Shown: positions 34,958 through 43,143 of the stretch, piece after piece
Numbering within the stretch: the stretch's first letter is position 1
Layout of the letters: each line of letters starts with the position of its first letter
NCBI GenBank assembly: GCA_037965595.1
Contig: CP150183.1
Span: forward strand, 1,736,001-1,800,000
Direction: 5' to 3'
Length of the DNA: 64,000 nucleotides
Source: Alkalihalobacillus sp. FSL W8-0930
GTDB lineage: Bacteria > Bacillota > Bacilli > Bacillales > Bacillaceae_D
Notes under the pieces: generated by a model
Database searches by the model: none
Told to the model about the DNA's origin: nothing
Seen by the model: the letters and a program-made list of their open reading frames with translations, nothing else
Program-made: the position numbers and the translations under genes

Positions 34958-36145
34958 ATGAAATTAGCAAAACGAGTAGACGCACTAACACCATCAAGCA
35001 CTTTAGCCATCACAGCCAAAGCAAAAGAATTAAAAGCGCAAGGCCATGATGTGATTGGACTTGGGGCTGGAGAGCCAGATTTTAATACTCCACAATACAT
35101 TATAGACGCGGCTATTAAATCGATGGAAGAGGGTCATACAAAGTATACCCCTGCTGCCGGTCTTCCTTCTTTAAAAAAAGCGGTTATCGATAAATTGAAA
35201 CAGGATCAGCAGCTTGATTATGCGCCTGAACAGATTTTTGTGGGAACAGGTGCCAAGCATGTTTTGTATACATTGTTTCAAGCCCTACTAGATGAGGGAG
35301 ATGAAGTAATCATTCCAACTCCTTATTGGGTAAGCTATCCGGAACAAGTGAAATTGGCTTTTGGTGAACCCGTTTATGTGACAGGACATGAAGAATCTGG
35401 ATTTAAGCTAACACCAGAACAGTTGGACGCAGCGATCACATCAAAAACACGAGCGTTGATTTTAAACTCACCTAGTAATCCAACAGGAGCGATGTATTCT
35501 AAAGAGGAACTACAAGCTCTTGGAGAGGTTGCTTTGAAGCATGATCTTCTAATTGTGTCCGATGAAATTTATGAAAAATTGATTTATGATGGCGCCACAC
35601 ATACATCGATTGCAGAAGTAAGCCCTGAGCTTTGTGCACAAACGATTATTATTAATGGTGTATCTAAGTCTCATTCCATGACTGGTTGGAGAATTGGTTA
35701 TGCTGCGGGCGATGCCACACTCATTAAAGCAATGACGAATTTAGCAAGTCATAGTACGTCAAACCCAACGACAAGTGCGCAGTATGGTGCCATTGCTGCT
35801 TACACGGAAGATGATGGTTCCGTTGAAACGATGCGCCAGGCATTTGAAGAACGATTGGATGCAGCGTATGAAAAGCTCATCCAAATCCCTGGTGTTACAT
35901 GCGTGAAGCCAAAGGGAGCATTTTACCTTTTCCCAAATGTTCGTAAAACCGTTGAAGCATGCGGCTATGCAGATGTAGATGCATGGGTTGAAGCATTACT
36001 AGAAGAGGAGAAAGTAGCGCTTGTCCCTGGATCAGGATTTGGTGCACCGGATAACGTTCGTTTATCCTATGCAACATCACTTGATCAATTTTTAGCGGCA
36101 CTTGATCGAATTGAGCGATTTGTTCAAACGAAAACAAAAGGATAA
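34958..36145 (+). CDS. aspB: Aspartate aminotransferase (class Ib)
   Basis: The PLP enzyme interconverts aspartate and oxaloacetate with glutamate and 2-oxoglutarate. The 395 residues match AspB. LGAGEPDFNTP is the substrate-site opening, NSPSNPTGAMY follows, and the PLP lysine is in NGVSKSHSMTGWRIGYA. GAGAGGAGAGGG precedes the ATG. asnS, 50 bases downstream, uses aspartate made by this enzyme for asparaginyl-tRNA; the pair is conserved in bacilli. Confidence 0.95.
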   Translation: MKLAKRVDALTPSSTLAITAKAKELKAQGHDVIGLGAGEPDFNTPQYIIDAAIKSMEEGHTKYTPAAGLPSLKKAVIDKLKQDQQLDYAPEQIFVGTGAKHVLYTLFQALLDEGDEVIIPTPYWVSYPEQVKLAFGEPVYVTGHEESGFKLTPEQLDAAITSKTRALILNSPSNPTGAMYSKEELQALGEVALKHDLLIVSDEIYEKLIYDGATHTSIAEVSPELCAQTIIINGVSKSHSMTGWRIGYAAGDATLIKAMTNLASHSTSNPTTSAQYGAIAAYTEDDGSVETMRQAFEERLDAAYEKLIQIPGVTCVKPKGAFYLFPNVRKTVEACGYADVDAWVEALLEEEKVALVPGSGFGAPDNVRLSYATSLDQFLAALDRIERFVQTKTKG

Positions 36146-36195
36146 CAACCTTTGTTTTCCTACATAGAAAGTAATTAGATATCGGAGGATTTGAA

Positions 36196-37488
36196 ATGAA
36201 AACAACAATTTCAAAAATTGGAGCGCACGCAGATCAAGAAGTAACGATTGGTGCGTGGTTAGCAAATAAGCGTTCAAGCGGAAAGATTGCCTTTCTTCAA
36301 CTTCGTGACGGAACTGGATTTATTCAAGGTGTTGTTGTAAAAGCGGATGTTGGAGAAGAATTATTTGCCCAAGCCAAAAACATCACGCAAGAGAGTGCTT
36401 TATATGTTACGGGTACTGTTCGTGCCGAGGAGCGTTCTCCATCAGGCTATGAATTAACGGTTACTGGTTTTACTGTAATCAGTGAGTCTAAAGATTATCC
36501 GATTACGCCTAAAGAGCACGGTACGGACTTTTTGATGGATCACCGCCACTTATGGCTGCGATCTAAACGTCAACAAGCCGTTATGAAGATTCGTAATCAA
36601 ATCATCCATGCAACATACGAGTTTTTCCATGAGCATGGCTTCTCTAAGCTAGATTCACCCATCTTAACAGGAAGCTCTCCAGAGGGAACATCTGAACTAT
36701 TTGCAACAAAATATTTTGACGAAGATGCTTACCTTTCACAAAGTGGTCAATTGTATGCAGAAGCAGGAGCAATGGCACTAGGTCGAGTCTTTACCTTTGG
36801 TCCTACCTTCCGTGCGGAGAAGTCGAAAACTCGTCGTCACTTAATTGAGTTCTGGATGATTGAACCGGAGATGGCTTTTGTTGAATTTGATGAGAACTTA
36901 GAATGGCAAGAAAAGTATGTATCTCATTTAGCCGCCTCTGTTTTAAAGCATAATCAAATTGAATTAAAAACACTTGGAAGAGATTTGTCTAAGCTTGAAG
37001 CGATCCAAGCGCCATTTCCACGCATCACTTATGATGAAGCGTTAAAGCTTTTACACGAAAAAGGCTTTGATGATATTAGCTGGGGCGATGATTTTGGCTC
37101 ACCACATGAAACGGCTATTGCCGAGCATTATGACAAGCCGGTATTTATTACGCATTATCCAACGTCATTGAAGCCATTTTATATGCAGCCAGATCCTAAT
37201 CGTGATGATGTGGTATTATGTGCAGATTTAATTGCGCCAGAAGGCTACGGAGAAGTAATTGGTGGGTCTGAACGAATTCATGATTATGAGTTGCTTAAAC
37301 AACGAATTGCCGAGCACAATTTATCTGAGGAAACATACGAATGGTATCTAGATCTACGTAAGTATGGATCTGTTCCTCATTCTGGATTTGGTCTTGGATT
37401 AGAACGCACAGTTGCCTGGTTATCAGGTGTTGAGCATGTTCGTGAGACAATTCCATTCCCACGTTTGTTAAATCGTTTATATCCTTAA
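36196..37488 (+). CDS. asnS: Asparaginyl-tRNA synthetase
   Basis: The enzyme charges tRNA-Asn. This class IIb synthetase of 430 residues has an N-terminal OB-fold anticodon-binding domain ([24 protein letters not shown]). The catalytic core follows with motif 2 in [25 protein letters not shown] and motif 3 in [13 protein letters not shown]. It has a GGAGGA site and ends at a strong terminator before dnaD. Confidence 0.96.
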   Translation: MKTTISKIGAHADQEVTIGAWLANKRSSGKIAFLQLRDGTGFIQGVVVKADVGEELFAQAKNITQESALYVTGTVRAEERSPSGYELTVTGFTVISESKDYPITPKEHGTDFLMDHRHLWLRSKRQQAVMKIRNQIIHATYEFFHEHGFSKLDSPILTGSSPEGTSELFATKYFDEDAYLSQSGQLYAEAGAMALGRVFTFGPTFRAEKSKTRRHLIEFWMIEPEMAFVEFDENLEWQEKYVSHLAASVLKHNQIELKTLGRDLSKLEAIQAPFPRITYDEALKLLHEKGFDDISWGDDFGSPHETAIAEHYDKPVFITHYPTSLKPFYMQPDPNRDDVVLCADLIAPEGYGEVIGGSERIHDYELLKQRIAEHNLSEETYEWYLDLRKYGSVPHSGFGLGLERTVAWLSGVEHVRETIPFPRLLNRLYP

Positions 37489-37502
37489 TGGAAAATAGCA
37501 TG

Positions 37503-37536
37503 GAGGTCGGTGGTAACTCTTACCGATCTCTTTTTT
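37503..37536 (+). terminator. Terminator after asnS
   Basis: GAGGTCGGT (37503-37511) pairs with ACCGATCTC (37522-37530) over nine pairs with one G-U, followed by six T. Confidence 0.88.
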
Positions 37537-37597
37537 CATTTTCTCTATGGTCAAGCCTGTTCCACTCCATGTTATAATAGCTTGTGAGGTGTTAAAA

Positions 37598-38302
37598 ATG
37601 AACAAGAATCAGTTTGCAAAGTGGATGGCTCAAAAGCATATAACCATCCCTGCATTATTACTCGAAAAGTATACAGCACTCGGATTAAACGAACAGGAGC
37701 TAATGGCACTCCTTCATATACAATCCTATCTAGATCATGGAGAAAAATTTGTGACCCCGATGCAGTTATGTGAACGAATGACACTCAGTCATGAGGACTG
37801 TACAAAGCTTTTAAGTAAATTAATCCGCTCTCAAATGCTTTCGCTTGAAAAGAGTTCTGACGAGACTGGTATGTTTTATGAAACCTATTCATTAGAGCCT
37901 TTATGGCTACGCTTGATTGAATGTATGGATGAAGAAAGTCAGCGTTCAACTGAACTTCAATCTAACGAGCTTGAAGGAAAGCTCTACAAGCAAGTAGAAC
38001 AAGAATTTGGACGACCATTATCACCAATCGAAGGTGAAACGTTATCCATGTGGATTGATCAGGATAAGCACCAGCCTGAATTAATCTTTGCTGCTTTAAA
38101 GGAAGCCGTTATTTCTGGTAAATTAAACTTTAGATACATTGATCGAATTCTATTTGAATGGAAGAAAAATGGAATAAGAACACCAGAGCAAGCTCGAACG
38201 CATAGTGAAAAATTTAGAAACCATACACAGACTAGAAAAACACAAAAAGAACCTGTTCAAACCAATTCTGTGCCTGGGTTCAACTGGCTCGAGCAACCTT
38301 AA
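37598..38302 (+). CDS. dnaD: DNA replication initiation protein DnaD
   Basis: This primosome protein acts with DnaA, DnaB and DnaI to load the replicative helicase. ATG 37598 with GAGGTG upstream gives 234 residues. The N-terminal winged-helix domain (LGLNEQELMALLHIQSY) is followed by the C-terminal DnaB_2-type domain, with the YxxxIxxxW motif in FRYIDRILFEWKKNGI. The tail is basic and flexible. A TATAAT at 37573-37578 is a likely -10 element. Next is nth, as in B. subtilis. Confidence 0.93.
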   Translation: MNKNQFAKWMAQKHITIPALLLEKYTALGLNEQELMALLHIQSYLDHGEKFVTPMQLCERMTLSHEDCTKLLSKLIRSQMLSLEKSSDETGMFYETYSLEPLWLRLIECMDEESQRSTELQSNELEGKLYKQVEQEFGRPLSPIEGETLSMWIDQDKHQPELIFAALKEAVISGKLNFRYIDRILFEWKKNGIRTPEQARTHSEKFRNHTQTRKTQKEPVQTNSVPGFNWLEQP

Positions 38303-38321
38303 TAAAAGGAGAACCACTCGC

Positions 38322-38981
38322 ATGTTAAGTAAAAAAGCAACGATACATGCCATCGATGTGATGGGTGAACTTTTTCCCGAAGCGGAATGCGAATTAGTTC
38401 ACAAAAACCCGTTCGAATTATTAATCGCCGTTGTGTTATCTGCCCAATGCACGGATGCACTTGTAAACCGAGTGACACCGGCACTGTTTGAAAAATATCA
38501 AACGCCGGCTCACTACGTAAGTGTACCTGTAGAAGAGCTTGAAAATGACATCCGGTCGATCGGGTTGTTTCGAAGTAAAGCGAAAAACATTCAAAAGCTC
38601 TCACACTCTTTACTTGATCAGTACGGCGGCGAAGTCCCAAAAACAAGAGATGAGTTAGTGGGGCTCGCTGGTGTTGGTCGTAAAACAGCCAACGTAGTCA
38701 CTTCTGTTGCATTTGGCGTACCAGCAATAGCCGTTGATACACATGTAGAACGGGTAAGCAAACGACTTGGAATCTGTCGTTGGAAGGACAACGTAAAAGT
38801 TGTGGAAGAGACGCTAATGAAAAAGCTTCCAGAAGAGATATGGTCTGATGCGCACCACCGAATGATCTTTTTTGGTCGCTACCACTGCAAAGCACAATCA
38901 CCTAAATGCTCAACCTGCCCATTGCTAGATGAGTGTCGTGAGGGTAAGAAGAGAATGAAAGAGAGGCTTACCGAAGTATGA
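38322..38981 (+). CDS. nth: Endonuclease III
   Basis: The DNA glycosylase/AP lyase removes oxidised pyrimidines. ATG 38322, after AAAAGGAGA, gives 219 residues. The helix-hairpin-helix segment LAGVGRKTANVV carries the catalytic lysine (most homologues read LPGVGRKTA, so P is replaced by A). AVDTHVERVSKRLG holds the catalytic aspartate. Four cysteines, CX6CX2CX5C in CKAQSPKCSTCPLLDEC, bind the 4Fe-4S cluster. It overlaps ypoC by four bases. Confidence 0.95.
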   Translation: MLSKKATIHAIDVMGELFPEAECELVHKNPFELLIAVVLSAQCTDALVNRVTPALFEKYQTPAHYVSVPVEELENDIRSIGLFRSKAKNIQKLSHSLLDQYGGEVPKTRDELVGLAGVGRKTANVVTSVAFGVPAIAVDTHVERVSKRLGICRWKDNVKVVEETLMKKLPEEIWSDAHHRMIFFGRYHCKAQSPKCSTCPLLDECREGKKRMKERLTEV

Positions 38982-39481
38982 CCAGTGTACCTGAAGCATT
39001 TTGGCGTTCTCCTTTTTATGAGCCTCATTCAAAAATCAATTGTGACTCCTTTAAAGCAGATCAACCCAATCAATGGCCTCTTTTCTTTTTTGATATAAAT
39101 CTATGTGATCAAGCGAGTTCCTGGACTAGAGATGTCTATCTACCGCTGTTATTCACGCGGTGGCATGAGCTTGATCAAATATTATCTGTTTACCATGAGC
39201 AAGAAGACAAAGCTAAGGTGGCAAGTATCACACCGGAATTTACAGCTTTAGTACTCGAGGCACTCTTTTGGATTAACAACCAACTAGTGCCTTCACTCAT
39301 ACATATTGAAGACGAGGTTGATCAACTATCATATACTCCGCCTAACAGTCGAGAGCGGATTGCCTTTGTACTACTAGCACCTCAGCGTTATCGTAGTTTT
39401 GTTCAAATGAAATCGTTTATGGAAGAGCTTGAGAAGTTATATGCTCGAGTAAAACTGCTCGAAGCAAAAAGCACAAATTGA
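38978..39481 (+). CDS. ypoC: Conserved protein YpoC
   Basis: The 167-residue soluble protein matches YpoC by position between nth and the ponA region and by length. It is rich in aromatic and acidic residues, with the end helical (RYRSFVQMKSFMEELEKLYAR). No motif of known activity is visible. Its start overlaps the nth stop, so the two are co-translated. Function unknown. Confidence 0.82.
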   Translation: MTSVPEAFWRSPFYEPHSKINCDSFKADQPNQWPLFFFDINLCDQASSWTRDVYLPLLFTRWHELDQILSVYHEQEDKAKVASITPEFTALVLEALFWINNQLVPSLIHIEDEVDQLSYTPPNSRERIAFVLLAPQRYRSFVQMKSFMEELEKLYARVKLLEAKSTN

Positions 39482-39498
39482 GAGGGGCTACCTTTTAA

Positions 39499-42400
39499 AT
39501 GCAGACATCTGAGATCCAGTGGACGAACGCGGAACAGAAACGGTTTAATGTCATCACAGACAAACAAACAAATAAGCGATTCCAAATGGCCTTCTGTGGT
39601 CATTTTTCAGCAGGGAAATCAACCCTGCTTAATGAGTTTATCGGTTCAAAGGTTTTGCCGACAAGCCCTATTCCGACAAGTGCAAATATCATATCGATTC
39701 AATATGGCGACCTAGGAGTCGTTGTTAAATCGAGAGAAAAACAAGAACAAAAGTGGGAAGGTCATATCCCATGGGAAAAGGTAGCCGAGTGGGGTAGAGA
39801 CGGAGTTGCGATTGAAGAAGTGGCAATCCATGCGCCTCTTTCGTTCCTTGAGAATGATGCGGCTGTATTTGATACTCCAGGAGTAGATTCTACAGATCCG
39901 ACGCATCAATCAATTACAATGGAAGCGCTCTACTCAATGGATATGATTGTCTATGTAATGGATTATAACCATGTACAATCAGAAACGAACCTTTATTTCT
40001 TAAAGCAATTAAGCCAAGAAAAGAAACCACTATACATAGTGATTAATCAGGTAGACAAGCATGATGATTCGGAGCTATCATTTCATACCTTCCAAACAAG
40101 TGTTAAAACCGTCTTTGATCAATGGAACATTCAAACATCACGAATTTTTTATACAACTATGAAAAAAAGAAATCATCCTCTTAACCAATTTACAGAGCTA
40201 GAACGTGAGCTTAAATCAATTTTGTATCAGGGTAGACAGCTGGCTGAGCATTCCGTTACCCGACTGAAACAAGGTTTTTATTTAAGTCAAGCTGCAAGGG
40301 CACGAGAAGAAGGCGAAGCTGAGACTGAAGAGGTACTCTCTGATATGCAAGAAAGGGGATTTCAACAGTCAGACTTAGAGCGACAAGAGGAACTGCTCCA
40401 ACAAAAAGCGTGGCTTCAATCGGCAAAAAAGAACTTTATAGAGGAGTTTGAAGCGGGTTGGGAGCCGTTATTTAAACAAGTCACGATCTTTCCTGCTACC
40501 ACAACAGATCTAGTGAGAGAATGGTTGGAGTCAATGGAGTCATCGTTTAAAATGGGTCTATTGTTCTCAAAGAAAAAAACAGAGCAGGAGCGTGAGCAAC
40601 GACTCGATGCGTTAATACAAGAAACTCAGGATAAAGTAAATAGTCAGCTCATTTTTCATTTGCAGCAGTTGTTTGAAGGATTGGATCGATCAAAGCTCAC
40701 TAATAAAGAAACGATTGACGAATCCATTCAATCATTCTCATATCATGTAACTCCTGAGTTCTTTTTGCCTCATGTTAAAGCAGGAACGAAAAATAGAGAA
40801 TATGTGTATACATTTACAAGAGAACGAACAGCTGCAATCGTTCGAGAGGTTCGTGAAAAGGCTAGACAATTAATCGAACAAATGGCAGATGAACAACACA
40901 ACTATTGGCAGCATGAGCTTAAAGAGGTAGAGAGAGAACTGAGCCGGTTAGAACAAGTAGAAGAATTCGCACGCAAAGTTCATTCAATTAAAGCTGAAAC
41001 GACTCTCTTGATTAAACAATGTGAACAAGAAGCAGCACAGTTCGATGATTCAGGGTTACTTGAACGAAAAATTGATGAAGCAAAAAATAAGGGAGTTCCA
41101 GATCAGTCCGAAGCTCCGATTGTTTGGACGGAGGTAAACGAGGGAGCAGAATGGCTTGATACATCTGAGGAAGTGGCAGTAGAGTTAAATGTTTCATCAT
41201 CAAGCTATGATGCTAGCTGGTTGGAACAAGTAAAAGCGACTTTTTTGTCCTATCAAGATACGAAAGCGTTACAATTTGAGAGAGATCAACTTCGTTTACG
41301 GATCGAACGTGCACAAAAACAATCATTTGTTATTTCTTTGTTTGGTGCATTTAGTGCTGGCAAATCTAGCTTTGCGAATGCGTTATTAGGAGAGTCTGTA
41401 TTACCAGTATCACCACATCCGACAACAGCCACAGTTAGTACCGTTAAACAATCTGACGTAAATCATCCAAATGGTACGGCAACCGTTCAGGTGAAATCAA
41501 GGGAAGAACTGGCCGAAGAAATACGAATGGTTGCTTCAAAGCTTGATGTTGAACTAACAGTTGAAACGATAACGAGCTGGGTTCAAACGGATGTAGGTCA
41601 ATTAACTAGCTGGCAAAAAACGTACGCAGAGTACTTAACCGTTTTAAAGAAAAGCTTAGCTCTTACGGAGTGGACATTAGGGGAAGCTTTTTCTGTTAGT
41701 CATGATGAACTTGGTGAGCTAGTAGCGGATGAGCGTTATGCTTGCTTATTACACTCTGTTACGGTGTTTCATGATTGCGAGTTTACGAAGAAGGGACTTG
41801 TTTTAGTTGACACGCCTGGTGTGAATTCCATCCATGGACGACATACGAATGTAGCCTTTAATCAATTAAGACAATCAGATGCTATTTTTTACGTGACTTA
41901 TTATAATCATGCCTTTTCTAAATCTGATCAACTCTTTTTAGAACAAATGGGTAAAATCAACGAATCTTTTCAAACAGATAAATTATATTTCATTGTAAAT
42001 GCCGCTGATTTGGCGAGTGATGAACGTGAATTAAACGGAGTAAAGCAGCACGTCGTAGTTCAGCTTCAAACATTAGGAATTAAGGAGCCGAGACTTTTTG
42101 CCGTTTCAAGTAAGCAAGGTCTAAAAGCAAAGCTTGAACAAACAAACATAGAGACTGATTTTGCAAAGTTTGAAGCATATTTCTATCAGCAAATCGTTCA
42201 AGAATTACAATCCTTAAGTTATCGCTTAGTAGAAGATGAATTAAGTCGATATTTGAAGAAAGTAGAAGAGAGCATTCAGTTTGCTCGCTCTGAGAAAACT
42301 CAACAAGCTCAAATGAAAGAGAAGCTTGCAGAAGACATCGCACAGTGGAAACAGGAGATAGACGATTCATCTGTTCAGTCCATTCAAAACAAAATAAAAC

Positions 42401-43062
42401 AAGAAGCGATGCAACTATTTTTGTATTTACGAGATCGAGTCGGATACAGGCTAAGAGACGAGTTCTCAGAGCATATAAATGTGGCAACCATTCGCGGACG
42501 AAACCGTAAAGAAAAAAGACAGGTACTAAAACAAATGATTGCAGAGTGGACTCAAGAAGCTACTTATTTCTTAGAACAGGAGACAAGTGCGACTCATATG
42601 CGTCTAAATGTGGCCATGTCAAAAGCGGCTTCTACATGGTTAAAAGAATGGGAAGTTCAATTACAAAAAAAGCGGCCGAGTTTTTACGTGGGGGATTCAC
42701 TTAATGAGTTTGATCCATCTTTTCAAAAACCCGAGTTCACTTTATACGTTCACCCAGACCAATATGTAACGATTTATACAACGGACAAGGCATTTTTTGA
42801 AGGACAACAAATACGAGTTCTAAAGGAACAGCTAGTAAAAGAAGCATCTGCTTCTGCTTCAACGCTGTTACTTACTGAAGAGGAGAGAACAACGGAGCAA
42901 CTTGGAGTAAGTCTTGCAGAGGAAGAGCAAAACATAAAGGCACTCCTAAAAGAAGCATTAAATCGAGAATTAAGTCAACTGGATGCACTAACAAATGAAA
43001 AGGAAATTGTGGCGCTGGAAGCCGAGTATCAAGAGATTCAAACGAAGCAGCCGGTTCACTAA
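39499..43062 (+). CDS. dynA: Double dynamin-like GTPase DynA
   Basis: The 1187-residue protein consists of two fused dynamin-like halves. The first P-loop is GHFSAGKST (residues 34-42) with the DTPG switch near residue 130 and NQVDKHD as G4. The second is GAFSAGKSS (about residue 616) with VDTPGVNS and VNAADLAS. Each is followed by long coiled-coil stalks. B. subtilis DynA (1193 residues) tethers and fuses membranes and protects against membrane damage and phage. In B. subtilis dynA (ypbR) is elsewhere; here it is directly downstream of ypoC. Confidence 0.94.
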   Translation: MQTSEIQWTNAEQKRFNVITDKQTNKRFQMAFCGHFSAGKSTLLNEFIGSKVLPTSPIPTSANIISIQYGDLGVVVKSREKQEQKWEGHIPWEKVAEWGRDGVAIEEVAIHAPLSFLENDAAVFDTPGVDSTDPTHQSITMEALYSMDMIVYVMDYNHVQSETNLYFLKQLSQEKKPLYIVINQVDKHDDSELSFHTFQTSVKTVFDQWNIQTSRIFYTTMKKRNHPLNQFTELERELKSILYQGRQLAEHSVTRLKQGFYLSQAARAREEGEAETEEVLSDMQERGFQQSDLERQEELLQQKAWLQSAKKNFIEEFEAGWEPLFKQVTIFPATTTDLVREWLESMESSFKMGLLFSKKKTEQEREQRLDALIQETQDKVNSQLIFHLQQLFEGLDRSKLTNKETIDESIQSFSYHVTPEFFLPHVKAGTKNREYVYTFTRERTAAIVREVREKARQLIEQMADEQHNYWQHELKEVERELSRLEQVEEFARKVHSIKAETTLLIKQCEQEAAQFDDSGLLERKIDEAKNKGVPDQSEAPIVWTEVNEGAEWLDTSEEVAVELNVSSSSYDASWLEQVKATFLSYQDTKALQFERDQLRLRIERAQKQSFVISLFGAFSAGKSSFANALLGESVLPVSPHPTTATVSTVKQSDVNHPNGTATVQVKSREELAEEIRMVASKLDVELTVETITSWVQTDVGQLTSWQKTYAEYLTVLKKSLALTEWTLGEAFSVSHDELGELVADERYACLLHSVTVFHDCEFTKKGLVLVDTPGVNSIHGRHTNVAFNQLRQSDAIFYVTYYNHAFSKSDQLFLEQMGKINESFQTDKLYFIVNAADLASDERELNGVKQHVVVQLQTLGIKEPRLFAVSSKQGLKAKLEQTNIETDFAKFEAYFYQQIVQELQSLSYRLVEDELSRYLKKVEESIQFARSEKTQQAQMKEKLAEDIAQWKQEIDDSSVQSIQNKIKQEAMQLFLYLRDRVGYRLRDEFSEHINVATIRGRNRKEKRQVLKQMIAEWTQEATYFLEQETSATHMRLNVAMSKAASTWLKEWEVQLQKKRPSFYVGDSLNEFDPSFQKPEFTLYVHPDQYVTIYTTDKAFFEGQQIRVLKEQLVKEASASASTLLLTEEERTTEQLGVSLAEEEQNIKALLKEALNRELSQLDALTNEKEIVALEAEYQEIQTKQPVH

Positions 43063-43089
43063 GATACGACTATGAAAAAAATAAAAAAG

Positions 43090-43127
43090 AAAACGGTGGA
43101 TCTTCCTTAAAGGAAATCCACCGTTTT
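43090..43127. terminator. Bidirectional terminator dynA/ponA
   Basis: AAAACGGTGGAT (43090-43101) and ATCCACCGTTTT (43116-43127) pair perfectly, extended by TTCC/GGAA with one bulge, to 16 bp. It separates the convergent dynA and ponA. Confidence 0.9.
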
Positions 43128-43143
43128 GCATGTTTTTATCTTA

